Origin: Candidatus Gastranaerophilales bacterium
GTDB taxonomy: Bacteria > Cyanobacteriota > Vampirovibrionia > Gastranaerophilales > Gastranaerophilaceae
Direction: 5' to 3'
Assembly: GCA_944326515.1 (NCBI GenBank)
Contig: CALVEI010000016.1
Location: forward strand, 1 to 36,537
DNA: 36,537 bases
Shown: piece by piece, positions 17,037-25,693 of the stretch
Layout of the letters: each line of letters starts with the position of its first letter
Position numbering within the stretch: the first letter of the stretch is position 1
Program-made: the position numbers and the translations under genes
The notes under the pieces: generated by a model
The model's database searches: none
Seen by the model: only the letters and a program-made list of their open reading frames with translations
Told to the model about the DNA's origin: nothing

Positions 17037-17062
17037 TATAGTATAGCTTTTGCTAAACTATA
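17037..17062 (+). promoter_or_regulatory. Dyad over the tonB promoter/leader
   Basis: TATAGT-A-TAGC-TTTT-GCTA-A-ACTATA: a 10-bp stem with one A/A mismatch. Its first six bases form a -10-like TATAGT (17037-17042), 18 bases after TTAAGT (17013-17018). A dyad over the -10 and start region fits an operator for a repressor of the TonB genes; it does not match the Fur box. As RNA it would form a leader hairpin. No T run follows, so it is not a terminator. Confidence 0.4.
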
Positions 17063-17086
17063 GGACAAAAGAGATTTGGGGACAAA

Positions 17087-18295
17087 ATGACACTACTAGG
17101 AAATATTGAAACATACGAAGAAGACGAAGAACTTTTAGAATCAAAATATACATATGGTATATATAAAAAAGAAGATGATAACGACATATCACTTCCAAAA
17201 TGCTTTGTATTTTCTGCAATCTTGCACCCGATTGTTGTCGGTTTAATTTGGCTTAGCATCATTGTGCTAACATTAATGGGTATAAAGATTTCGTTATTTG
17301 ATAAACCACAACCAAAACCAAAAGACATTGAATTTGTTTTAGTGAATAGAGAAGCTACACCAATAAACAAAAATACAAAGTTTAGAGCAGATAAAAACTC
17401 AAGAGCTGGTGGTAAACACGACCCCAAAAGACCGGTGTCTTTACCACAAGCATCGTCACAAGCAACAAAAACACTACAATCAGCACCAGCTCCCAAGGTA
17501 AATACACAGAGAAAGGCAGAATCTGCACCAAAACAAACAGTGCAAAAGCCAAAGCAACAACAACCCAAAAGCGTACAAAAACAAAAACAAACTTTTTCTG
17601 TTCCAACACCGTGGGCACAGCAAAAAACAGAACAACCACCTAAACCACAAGGTGTGCCAAAAGTACAAGCACCTGCCCCAAAACCTGCAGTTAGACCAAG
17701 TGCACCTAAAATTAAAAAGCCAAGCGGAAGCTTTAATGTTCCTGCGCCCAAAGTAGCGGCACCAAAAGTTGCAGGACCGTCAGGCGGCCCTGTAGCAGGT
17801 ACTAAAACAGGTTCAGGCAGCCCAAGTAGTTCATCTGGTAGTGGAAGCAGGTACTCACCTTCTCCAAGTTTTTCACCAAGTACGTCAAGCAACTCCGGAG
17901 GTGGAAGATTCTCACCAGGTAGTGCAGGAAGAACCGGCAATGTTGGAAACCCCGGTCCAGGAAACCCTAAAGGCGCACCAGGTATAGATGCGGTAAAAGA
18001 ACCTGATTTCGGGCCATACATGCGTGAGCTTCAAAGAAGAATAAAAATGAACTGGGAACCTCCGAAAGGTAACGAAAGTAAAAGAGTAGTATTGCTGTTT
18101 AAAATAGCAAGAGACGGCAGACTTATATCCCACAGAGTTTACAAGTCATCAGGTTTACCAGCCGCAGACAGAGCAGCAATGCATGCTGTTGAGCTAACAG
18201 CACCATTTAAGCCATTGCCGCCAGAATACAAAGGTGATAGTGTAGATATTCAATTCACATTTGACTACAACGTATTTGGCGCAACAACATATTAG
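17087..18295 (+). CDS. tonB: TonB-type energy transducer
   Basis: 402 residues. A cytoplasmic N-terminus (about 1-40, acidic) precedes one membrane helix (about 42-66) that contains the S-x3-H motif of TonB (S43, H47 in SAILHPIV). A long periplasmic Pro/Lys/Gln/Ser/Gly-rich spacer (about 75-300) follows, and then a C-terminal TonB domain (about 305-402, FGPYMRELQRRIKMNWEPP, VVLLFKIARDGRLISHRVYKSSG, AVELTAPFKPLPPEY). TonB passes proton-motive energy from ExbB-ExbD to outer-membrane receptors. TolA is an alternative, because the C-terminal part is also of the TonB/TolA type. exbB and two exbD genes follow directly. Confidence 0.9.
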   Translation: MTLLGNIETYEEDEELLESKYTYGIYKKEDDNDISLPKCFVFSAILHPIVVGLIWLSIIVLTLMGIKISLFDKPQPKPKDIEFVLVNREATPINKNTKFRADKNSRAGGKHDPKRPVSLPQASSQATKTLQSAPAPKVNTQRKAESAPKQTVQKPKQQQPKSVQKQKQTFSVPTPWAQQKTEQPPKPQGVPKVQAPAPKPAVRPSAPKIKKPSGSFNVPAPKVAAPKVAGPSGGPVAGTKTGSGSPSSSSGSGSRYSPSPSFSPSTSSNSGGGRFSPGSAGRTGNVGNPGPGNPKGAPGIDAVKEPDFGPYMRELQRRIKMNWEPPKGNESKRVVLLFKIARDGRLISHRVYKSSGLPAADRAAMHAVELTAPFKPLPPEYKGDSVDIQFTFDYNVFGATTY

Positions 18296-18332
18296 AAAAT
18301 AAGATAAATTTTAAATAGAAAGAGGATTACAA

Positions 18333-18980
18333 ATGGAATTATTACTTAAAGCAGCTATAGAAGATCTTTGGATTATTGCACCTATTCTTCTTTGTTCTAT
18401 TTTAACAATTATGGTTGCAATAAATAGATTTTACTACTACAACAAAAATAAAAGAGATGTTGTGTTGTTCATACCAAAACTTCAAAAGGAGCTTGCAAGA
18501 AACAACCTTGATTCTGCTCAAAGCTTGAGTGTACAACTTGGGGGCATTATAGGTGAAGTTTCAGAAGAAGCCGTAAGAATCTTTTCTGAACAAAAAAATG
18601 GTTTTTCACGTTCATTTGACATTGCATCAAGCTTAGCAACAAGAAAGTTAGAATCACACTTAACAATACTTGGTACAATTGGTGGTGTATGTCCTTTCTT
18701 AGGCTTGTTCGGTACCGTTGTAAGAATTCTATATACATTCCAAGACCTAGCTGTACAAGGTAACCAATCTGCAGCAGTTGCATCTGGTATTGCCTCTGCA
18801 TTGATAGCTACAGCATTAGGTTTGGGCGTTGCTATTGTTGCTGTAGTACTTTACAACTATTTTCAATCAATGGTTAAAAGATTTGAAGATGACTTCCAAC
18901 TTATTAAATTATTATTCTTGAGTTTTGTTGATAGTAACGAAGAAGTAAATCTTAACCAAGCAACTAACATAGCATTATAA
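18333..18980 (+). CDS. exbB: ExbB/TolQ proton channel
   Basis: 215 residues with three membrane helices: about 12-32 (WIIAPILLCSILTIMVAI), about 108-130 (LTILGTIGGVCPFLGLFGTVV) and about 148-176 (ASGIASALIATALGLGVAIVAV). The MotA/TolQ/ExbB signature is the G-T-I-G...P-x-L-G-L-F-G-T-V stretch and the ALIATALGLGVAI helix. With ExbD it forms the proton-driven motor that energises TonB (or TolA). SD AGAGGAT is 8-9 bases before the ATG. It lies between tonB and exbD, all in one operon. Confidence 0.95.
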   Translation: MELLLKAAIEDLWIIAPILLCSILTIMVAINRFYYYNKNKRDVVLFIPKLQKELARNNLDSAQSLSVQLGGIIGEVSEEAVRIFSEQKNGFSRSFDIASSLATRKLESHLTILGTIGGVCPFLGLFGTVVRILYTFQDLAVQGNQSAAVASGIASALIATALGLGVAIVAVVLYNYFQSMVKRFEDDFQLIKLLFLSFVDSNEEVNLNQATNIAL

Positions 18981-19001
18981 TTTTAATGAAAGTAATAAAA
19001 A

Positions 19002-19517
19002 ATGGCATTCAAAACATCAAAAGGCAAAGAAGCTCTTTTTACAGAAATTAATATCACACCGTTAACAGATATTTTTCTCGTATTGCTGATAATTATGATG
19101 GTAATTGCGCCGACATTCCAGTCAAATGACAGTAGCATAAAAATGCCTGAAATAAACAGCGGTCTGTCAGTGGAACAAAAAAATGCAACAATATCAGTTA
19201 CAAAGGAAGGAAAATTCTTTGTAAACGGTACACAAATACAAGAAGACGAAATATACAATAAACTTCTTGCTTTAAAACCGACATTAGAAAAAAAAGAAGT
19301 TGTTGTCAAAGCAGACGAGTCTGTAAAAAGCAGAGAAATAATGAAAATAATGAAAGCAGCACAAGAAGCAGAATTTGATAAGCTCGTTGTTGCAGGCGAA
19401 CCACTTTCAAAAAAAGAACAAAAAAATTTAGAAACAAATACATCCAATGAGCTAAGCTCAGAAGTACCTCAAGAAGAATACCAACAAACAGTTGGAGAAA
19501 TTCCTTCTGAAGAATAG
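19002..19517 (+). CDS. exbD: ExbD/TolR protein with acidic tail (first copy)
   Basis: 171 residues. A short cytoplasmic start is followed by EINITPLTDIFLVLLIIMMV (about 15-34), in which D23 is the conserved proton-carrying aspartate, and then a periplasmic ExbD domain to about residue 135. About 35 residues of acidic, Gln/Glu-rich tail follow (NTSNELSSEVPQEEYQQ). The normal length is 130-140, so the tail is an addition. It begins 21 bases after exbB and is followed after 9 bases by a second exbD. Confidence 0.94.
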   Translation: MAFKTSKGKEALFTEINITPLTDIFLVLLIIMMVIAPTFQSNDSSIKMPEINSGLSVEQKNATISVTKEGKFFVNGTQIQEDEIYNKLLALKPTLEKKEVVVKADESVKSREIMKIMKAAQEAEFDKLVVAGEPLSKKEQKNLETNTSNELSSEVPQEEYQQTVGEIPSEE

Positions 19518-19526
19518 GATACAAAA

Positions 19527-19916
19527 ATGTCAAAAGATAGAAAAACATTTAATGAAATTAATATCACTCCATTAACGGATATATTCCTTGTATTGTTAAT
19601 AATAATGATGGTTATTGCTCCTCTGTTAGATCAACAAGGATTGAACCTTTCTGTACCAAACAATGTTGAAATGCAGGATGTAAAACAAGAAAATAAACTC
19701 ATATCAGTAACAGTAAGCAATGATGACAAATATTATATTGATGATCAAGAAATAACAGATATTCAGTTAGAAGAAGCGATAAAGCAAAAAAGCAAAGAGT
19801 TTCCTGAAGGTGTCTTGATTTTAGCACAACCTGATGCATCTCACGGTGCAGTTGTAAAGCTTATGGATAAAGCAAGAAATGCAGGAGTAACAAATATATC
19901 AGTTGCAGAATCATAA
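19527..19916 (+). CDS. exbD: ExbD/TolR protein (second copy)
   Basis: 129 residues, the normal length. The membrane segment NEINITPLTDIFLVLLIIMM (from residue 9, D18 conserved) is almost identical in protein to the first copy, while the DNA differs at many third positions and the periplasmic parts have diverged. Two different ExbD subunits next to one ExbB suggest a hetero-dimeric or alternative stator partner. It is the last gene of the operon; no clear terminator follows and a new promoter for the TPR gene lies 23 bases on. Confidence 0.94.
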   Translation: MSKDRKTFNEINITPLTDIFLVLLIIMMVIAPLLDQQGLNLSVPNNVEMQDVKQENKLISVTVSNDDKYYIDDQEITDIQLEEAIKQKSKEFPEGVLILAQPDASHGAVVKLMDKARNAGVTNISVAES

Positions 19917-19938
19917 TTTGCAAAGATTGATTCAATAC

Positions 19939-19967
19939 TTTACCAATACAAAATTTAACAATATAAT
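19939..19967 (+). promoter_or_regulatory. Promoter of the 617-aa TPR gene
   Basis: TTTACC (19939-19944), a 17-base spacer, TATAAT (19962-19967). The ATG is 35 bases after the -10. Confidence 0.5.
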
Positions 19968-20002
19968 AAGTACTTGATAGTATATTTTAAAGAATAGCGA
20001 AT

Positions 20003-21856
20003 ATGAGTGAAGAGTTAACATCAAAATTTTTAAAACAAGCTTTTCAACTACAAGAAGAAAAGCATTACAAACAGGCTATTGAAGCCTTATACAAAGCTCT
20101 TTGCATTGAAAGTGATAATATAGAAATACTTGCTCAGATTTCACATCTGTATTTTCTTATGAAAAATTTTGAAAGAGCTTTAGAATATGCTGAAAAAATA
20201 CTTGATATAAATCCTGAACATATTGATACACTAAAAATAGTTGTAAATATTAATAAATACAATAAAAAATACACAAAAGCACTAACATTTGCAGAGAAGC
20301 TATATAAACTTGCTCCCAATTTAGAAAATTTTGTTACTTATCTTGAAATGCTAACAGAGTGCAAACAGTTTAATACTGTATTATCAGAGCTAGATGAAAG
20401 CAAGTTTAACTACGAAGAAAGAAAAAATGAAAAACTGCTTCTTCTAGAGGGATATGCAAGACTCAAAACTAATCAAATATTTAAAGCAATTGGCATATTC
20501 CAAGAGATTATAAAACTATATCCACAAAATACAGATGCTAAATTTTATCTTGGTGTTATTTATTATCAAAAACATCAAGATAGTGATGCAGAAAAGCTGT
20601 TTAACAGTATTCTTGAAGAAATACAATGTGATAGAACATACAATTACTTGGGCTTGTTAAAACTTGATCAGAACAAAATTGCCGATGCTATTAACTATTT
20701 TCAATTCGCAATAAAAATTGAACCTAATAACGCGTTTTATTACTACAATTTAGGTACTGCATACTCATTAAACGGATGGTTAATTGAGGCGGAAGATTCA
20801 TTCAAAAAAGCTGTTTCGCTTGAACAAAACAACATAATTTATAACTATTCTTTAGCTTATTTGTACTATGAAAAGCAGGATTTACAAAAAGCACAAGAAA
20901 CGATTGATAATATATTATCAATTGACCCAAATTATGTTGATGCAATTATTTTAAAATCGTTGATTAATGCTCAAAAAGGCAACATACTTGAAGCAAAAAA
21001 TGCATTACAAAACTTGTCAGCTAAAATTTCCAATAATGACTTTTTGTATTATGCGATGGCAAAAATATACAAAGAATTTCCAATGTACAAAGATGCTGTA
21101 GATTGTTTACAAAAAGCTCTTTTTATAAAGCCAGAGTCACTTGAATATCTTAGCGAACTTGCCGATTGTTATTGCGAACTAGGCCAATATCAAACAGCAA
21201 AAGATATTGCGACTAAAGTTTTGTATTTAAATAAGCATTTTATATACGCTCATTTGCTTTTGGCTAAACTCAATATTAGACAAGAAAAATATAATGATGC
21301 AGCTAAAATAATTGAAAATATAATAAAATTAGACAATAGTTGTGCAGAAGCATACAGGTATAAATCGATAATATTTGAATCACAGGGCTTAAAAAATCTG
21401 TCAATTGAAAATGCAAAAATAGCGGTATCTTTGCAACCAGCAAACCATAAATATTACGCATTTCTGGCAAAGCTATACTTTAATGCACAAGAGTACGAAA
21501 ATGCGTTTTTATACTATAAAGAAGCATCAATGCTTGATGAAATGAATGTAGAGTACCTATATAATGCAGCACTTTCTGCAGACAAAGCTAATGATTTTCA
21601 AAATGCTGCAAATTATTATTCATATGCATTAAGACTTGAACCATTTAATAATTTAATAATTTATGAGTACGTAGACCTATTAAAACGTAATAATAAAATA
21701 AAACAAGCATTGAACTTATTGAAAAACAAAATAAAAACTGTCGAATCAGAAAACATCGCTAAACTTTTAAAACAAAATTACAATGAACTTATACAAGAAA
21801 CAAAGAAACCAATTATTGCAAAAATTTCTGACTACATAAAAAAAATAGGGAAATAA
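20003..21856 (+). CDS. Large tetratricopeptide repeat protein
   Basis: 617 residues made almost wholly of TPR units of about 34 residues, around fifteen of them. Clear examples are AIEALYKALCIESDNIEILAQ, FERALEYAEKILDINPEHID, FYYYNLGTAYSLNGWLIEAE and AANYYSYALRLEPFNNLI. There is no signal peptide or membrane helix, so it is probably cytoplasmic. TPR solenoids act as scaffolds; no enzymatic domain is attached. It has its own promoter and converges with the YkgJ-type gene 5 bases downstream. The specific role is unknown. Confidence 0.88.
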   Translation: MSEELTSKFLKQAFQLQEEKHYKQAIEALYKALCIESDNIEILAQISHLYFLMKNFERALEYAEKILDINPEHIDTLKIVVNINKYNKKYTKALTFAEKLYKLAPNLENFVTYLEMLTECKQFNTVLSELDESKFNYEERKNEKLLLLEGYARLKTNQIFKAIGIFQEIIKLYPQNTDAKFYLGVIYYQKHQDSDAEKLFNSILEEIQCDRTYNYLGLLKLDQNKIADAINYFQFAIKIEPNNAFYYYNLGTAYSLNGWLIEAEDSFKKAVSLEQNNIIYNYSLAYLYYEKQDLQKAQETIDNILSIDPNYVDAIILKSLINAQKGNILEAKNALQNLSAKISNNDFLYYAMAKIYKEFPMYKDAVDCLQKALFIKPESLEYLSELADCYCELGQYQTAKDIATKVLYLNKHFIYAHLLLAKLNIRQEKYNDAAKIIENIIKLDNSCAEAYRYKSIIFESQGLKNLSIENAKIAVSLQPANHKYYAFLAKLYFNAQEYENAFLYYKEASMLDEMNVEYLYNAALSADKANDFQNAANYYSYALRLEPFNNLIIYEYVDLLKRNNKIKQALNLLKNKIKTVESENIAKLLKQNYNELIQETKKPIIAKISDYIKKIGK

Positions 21857-21861
21857 AACGA

Positions 21862-22458
21862 TTACCAAAAAGACGCCCCGTACTTTTCCCAAGGTTTGAT
21901 TTTGTCTTTTATAAAATCTTTCATCTCTTTGACGGTTTTGTTGCGTTCTTGGAGAAAAAAGTTATCATCAAGTAATTCCAATTCAGCTAAGTACTCTTTA
22001 AGCTTTCTCACAGAGGCTTTAACTTTTTCTCTTTGTTGAAATTGCCATCCCTTAAATCCGCACTCCGGAGGGAACAAAGACCAGCCATTACGAGGCGCTC
22101 TACGACAACAATCAGGTCGAGTTGAGTGAATAGAACACTTGTTATCTTCTGTCAAATGAGGACAATGATAAAATGTAACCTTTGACTCATCAAAATCAGT
22201 GTTACTCTTTTTTAACTGATTCAGAATATTTTCAACATGGTCTGGTACTGCAGCCCTAGCAGCCTCTACAGAATCGTATCTTTGAAATATTTCAACAAAA
22301 ACTTTTGCCTCTTCTTGACCTTCTTCAGCTAATTTAACAAGTTCTTCATGAGTATATGGTGTCGTTATAGCTTTGCAACACTTACCACACATCTTACACA
22401 AGTGCTGAGGAAACTCACTCAAATAAGAAACAGCTTCATTTGAAATTTCTATATCCAT
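21862..22458 (-). CDS. YkgJ-family cysteine cluster protein
   Basis: 198 residues. The N-terminal CKMCGKCCKAITTPYTHEE (about residues 21-39) is the CxxCxxCC motif of the YkgJ/Fe-S or zinc cluster family. Further cysteines in FYHCPHLTEDNKCSIHSTRPDCCR and PPECGF complete the usual set. These proteins bind iron or zinc; the reaction is not known. The promoter sits so close to the ATG that the mRNA is expected to begin at the start codon, and no SD is present. Confidence 0.85.
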   Translation of the reverse strand: MDIEISNEAVSYLSEFPQHLCKMCGKCCKAITTPYTHEELVKLAEEGQEEAKVFVEIFQRYDSVEAARAAVPDHVENILNQLKKSNTDFDESKVTFYHCPHLTEDNKCSIHSTRPDCCRRAPRNGWSLFPPECGFKGWQFQQREKVKASVRKLKEYLAELELLDDNFFLQERNKTVKEMKDFIKDKIKPWEKYGASFW

Positions 22459-22464
22459 AAACTA

Positions 22465-22493
22465 ATTATAGATAAATGAAAAACTTTTTACAA
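22465..22493 (-). promoter_or_regulatory. Promoter predicting a leaderless YkgJ mRNA
   Basis: On the - strand TTGTAA (22493-22488), a 17-base spacer, TATAAT (22470-22465), then only six bases (TAGTTT) before the ATG at 22458. RNA should start at or within a base or two of the A of the ATG. Confidence 0.6.
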
Positions 22494-22498
22494 ATAAA

Positions 22499-22524
22499 AA
22501 AGCAGGAAAAAGATTTCCTGCTTT
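22499..22524 (-). terminator. Terminator of the 992-aa EF-hand gene
   Basis: An 11-bp perfect stem AAAGCAGGAAA / TTTCCTGCTTT with a 4-base loop. On the - strand it continues TTTATTTG after the stem. It lies 22 bases after the stop codon at 22547. It partly overlaps the -35 side of the next - promoter region. Confidence 0.92.
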
Positions 22525-22546
22525 ATGATAGAAAATGTATAAGATA

Positions 22547-25525
22547 TTATTGTTTGTCTTGCTTATATTTATTAAGTTTTGCTTCAAAGTTATCAAAGAA
22601 GTTATCATACATATCTTTAGCATTGAATGCGTATTTATCTCTAGCGCCGCGTTTAGTATCCCAATAGCCATAAGAATCAACGGTTTCATTAATACTTTGA
22701 TCAATCATTGTTGATATATCTGATTCAATAAATTTATCACCCAGTATAGTTTTGGCTTGTTCTATTAAAGAAGCTCTAAGCATTTCAAGCATATTTCTTG
22801 CTACATTTTTAGCACTATCTTTAGCCTTACTAGATTTCCAATATTGGTGACCTCTTACTTCACCTTGCGTATAATCATCAACAGCACCAGAATCTTTTAA
22901 AACTTGAGTTCTATCTACACGGCCTTCGTTAGAATTTGTACCTTTTATACCTTCAGTTGCAATCTGGTTAAATTCCTTAATTACGCCATCAACCAAAGAC
23001 TCAACTGTGACAGTACTACTTAAGTTTCCAAAGTTAAGTAACTGTTGCAATATAGCCTCATCAAAATATTTTTCAATATCTGACTCATTGTACATATCAC
23101 CTAATTGTTCTTTAAGTTGAGCTTTAATACGATCTTCTAGCTGGCTAAGCACTCTTTCGACATCGCCTTTATCATTTTTATTAGTCCAAACAATTTCACC
23201 TTTGTCATTTATTTCAAAGTTAACATAAACGAGGTTATCACCGCCATATGTGTCGTTACTTGCATAGCCCCAAAGACCATTTGTTAAAGCACCAGGCTGA
23301 AGATTTATGTTTTTAGCTTCTTCAGTTTCTACGTTCGCAGACATTTTAGTAACGCCGTATTCTTCTAACATTTTTGTTATCAATTCTTTTGCTTTATCAT
23401 AATCTTCAGCAGGTGTTGCAGAATTGTAAAGTCCATCTAACAACTGTTTAGCTTCTAAATAATCAGTATTAGTAGCATAATTTGGACAAACTATAGCCAA
23501 TTTAGAAGTATCGGCATCGTTCATGATTGTATTTATATACAAGTCTGCAGCAGTACTTAAGATATCACTTTCTTCATCATCAGATACATAAGTACCAGCA
23601 CTTGAAAGTTTATCACTCAAATCAGCATATATATCGTCATTTGTTTTATCTGTAACAGAATCAGCTACAACATTTTCATATTCTGCTTCTACCTTACTCA
23701 AAAATACTTTGAACTCAGCTTCAACATCAAGACCTTCTTCAGGTTTGTACTGTGCCAAAAATGCATCCATTAAACTGTTCAAGTGTGCAGCGTACTTTTG
23801 AACATCTTCTTCACTATTTGCCAAAACTGTTCTTGTTCTACCAAAGAATGTACGACGAGATTTAGTTTCATTTGAATAATTTTCAACCATCTCATCAATT
23901 AATTCAGATAGCTGTTGTTTATACTCTTCTTTTTTAGCAGCAGCTTCTGCATCAACAATACTTTGATTTTTAGTATTAATCGCATCAACTAGTTTAGAAG
24001 TACCATCAGCTTTTTGATCGCCAATAAATCTAGAAATAGCTTCTTCTGCTTTAGTAATTAATTCCTGAATTTTTGCGGGATCAGTTTCATTTTCTAGAGC
24101 TTTTATTGCGTTTAATGCAGTATTATAGTTGGCATTATTCTTGTATCCAGAATTTAAAGCAGAAAGGAATTCTTTATCTTCGTCACCATTCATCATTTGA
24201 CCAAGAATATAGTCAATTGCTTTGTCTTTAATTTCTTGGTATTCGCCTGCATCAATATAGCTACCTTGTTCTGAAACAGTGTTGAATAAATCTTTAAAAT
24301 CACCTGCAGTGTTTTTCATATCTTCAATTGAATCATTCATACCATCGATAGCGTCTGATCTTGTAGCAAGTGCTTGATCCATAGCTTTAGTATAAGCTTC
24401 TGAAACAGCATCCATATCATATGGACCTTCAGGATTTTCTTTCAAATAATTAGTTAAAAATTCAGCAGAAGCATTTTTCAAGTAAACAACTAACTGAGAA
24501 GAACTTGCATCATCTGACATAGCTTTTTCGATGTACTGATCTTCTGCTTCTTTTAAGAAAGTTGTAAGCTCTTCTTTGTAAGTTGCTTGTTGTTCAGCTT
24601 TGTCTGCTTCAACACCTTTTTGGTGTGTAGCTTTAATTCCATTAACTAATTTAGAAGAACCATCAGTATTTTGATATCCAATAAATTTAGATATAGCAGC
24701 TTCAGCCTTGTCTAAATATTCTTGCATTTTTTCAGGATCTGTAGCATTTTGCAATGACTTAATTGCATTCATCGCATTTATATAATTCGAATTTTTTGTA
24801 TAATTTGGATCTATAGAAGATAGAAAATCTGTATCTACTTGACCATTAAGCATTTGTCCTAAAATATAAGAAGTAGCTTTATCTTTTAATTCAGCAAACT
24901 CATCAGGATCAATATAGGAACCTTTTTCGCCTATTTGAGCATATAAATCATCAAAACTACCAGCAGAAGTTTTCATTTCTTCTATTTTGTCATTTAACTG
25001 ACCAACAGATTCTTGACGTGTAGCAAAAGCTTCATCCATTTTTTGAATATAAGAAGCAGCTACAGCATTTGTATCATAAGGACCTTCCGGATTTTCTTTT
25101 ATATAATTGTTTAAAAATTCGACTTTTTGATTTTTAAGATATGCAACTATTTGAGATATTTCAGAAGAATCTGTAATACCTTTTTCAGATAAAAGTTTTT
25201 CTATATATTGGTTTTCTAGTTTAGTTAAGTTAGAAGCAAGCTCTTGTGTTGTATCAGCAGTTGCTGTTGCACCATTTTGAATTGCAGCATTGTAAATACC
25301 TTCACCTCTTGAATCCAATTCAGGAGCGCCTTCTGTTGATGGTGTTGTTTCACCTTCAGGAATTTCTACATCACCTTCTGTATCTTTAGTTTCTGCAAGC
25401 CAAGACATACCAGATGTAAGTTCATCGTTAGAAACAATTCCATCTTTATTAGAATCTAATTTTTGAATTTCTTCTGTAGTTAAAACCTTCCCTGTAAATG
25501 GATTAAAATTTACGCCATCAACCAT
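22547..25525 (-). CDS. Large EF-hand protein with three ~220-aa repeats
   Basis: 992 residues, acidic, with no Sec signal. The N-terminus MVDGVNFNPFTGKVLTTEEI leads into one canonical EF-hand loop (residues 24-35: D24, N26, D28, G29, E35 in DSNKDGIVSNDE), which should bind calcium. Then come three tandem repeats of about 220 residues (about 100-319, 320-539, 540-725). The motif KENPEGPYD occurs at 143-151 and 362-370, and SYID at 203-206 and 422-425 with a weaker TYVS at 645-648. The first two repeats are clearly similar and the third has diverged. The C-terminal about 260 residues are different, with a KDSAKNVARNMLEMLRASLI helix. AAGGAG SD. I know no function; a surface or non-classically secreted calcium-binding protein is possible. 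Confidence 0.85.
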   Translation of the reverse strand: MVDGVNFNPFTGKVLTTEEIQKLDSNKDGIVSNDELTSGMSWLAETKDTEGDVEIPEGETTPSTEGAPELDSRGEGIYNAAIQNGATATADTTQELASNLTKLENQYIEKLLSEKGITDSSEISQIVAYLKNQKVEFLNNYIKENPEGPYDTNAVAASYIQKMDEAFATRQESVGQLNDKIEEMKTSAGSFDDLYAQIGEKGSYIDPDEFAELKDKATSYILGQMLNGQVDTDFLSSIDPNYTKNSNYINAMNAIKSLQNATDPEKMQEYLDKAEAAISKFIGYQNTDGSSKLVNGIKATHQKGVEADKAEQQATYKEELTTFLKEAEDQYIEKAMSDDASSSQLVVYLKNASAEFLTNYLKENPEGPYDMDAVSEAYTKAMDQALATRSDAIDGMNDSIEDMKNTAGDFKDLFNTVSEQGSYIDAGEYQEIKDKAIDYILGQMMNGDEDKEFLSALNSGYKNNANYNTALNAIKALENETDPAKIQELITKAEEAISRFIGDQKADGTSKLVDAINTKNQSIVDAEAAAKKEEYKQQLSELIDEMVENYSNETKSRRTFFGRTRTVLANSEEDVQKYAAHLNSLMDAFLAQYKPEEGLDVEAEFKVFLSKVEAEYENVVADSVTDKTNDDIYADLSDKLSSAGTYVSDDEESDILSTAADLYINTIMNDADTSKLAIVCPNYATNTDYLEAKQLLDGLYNSATPAEDYDKAKELITKMLEEYGVTKMSANVETEEAKNINLQPGALTNGLWGYASNDTYGGDNLVYVNFEINDKGEIVWTNKNDKGDVERVLSQLEDRIKAQLKEQLGDMYNESDIEKYFDEAILQQLLNFGNLSSTVTVESLVDGVIKEFNQIATEGIKGTNSNEGRVDRTQVLKDSGAVDDYTQGEVRGHQYWKSSKAKDSAKNVARNMLEMLRASLIEQAKTILGDKFIESDISTMIDQSINETVDSYGYWDTKRGARDKYAFNAKDMYDNFFDNFEAKLNKYKQDKQ

Positions 25526-25544
25526 AATATTACTCCTTATATTT

Positions 25545-25561
25545 TCCCTGTATAATCCCTG
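25545..25561. repeat. Hexamer direct repeat upstream of the EF-hand gene
   Basis: TCCCTG at 25545-25550 and 25556-25561, spaced one helical turn (11 bases centre to centre), directly upstream of the SD of the EF-hand gene on the - strand. It could be a binding site for a regulator, or chance. The rest of the 168-base divergent gap holds promoter-like AT-rich sequence (TATAAT at 25625-25630 on +) and no gene. Confidence 0.3.
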
Positions 25562-25693
25562 AATCGGTATTTTTTTTTATAACTTTAGAAATAATAAGAA
25601 AATATTACAATTTTGTTACATAAGTATAATAAATAGCATTTTTTTTACTAGTAAAACGTTTATATATTTGGAAAAGAAGTGTAAGGTGAAAGT

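Noticed and set aside
17053..18021. A 322-codon open frame on the - strand opposite tonB
   Set aside because: It mirrors the Pro/Gly/Ser/Lys-rich spacer of tonB, whose repetitive codons leave the complement free of stops. The product is low complexity (Gly/Leu/Pro/Phe/Cys), with no SD and no domain, and tonB with its TonB domain is clearly the real gene.
22462..22704. 80-codon - frame overlapping the EF-hand gene
   Set aside because: It is a shifted-frame shadow of the EF-hand gene that also crosses its terminator, with no SD.
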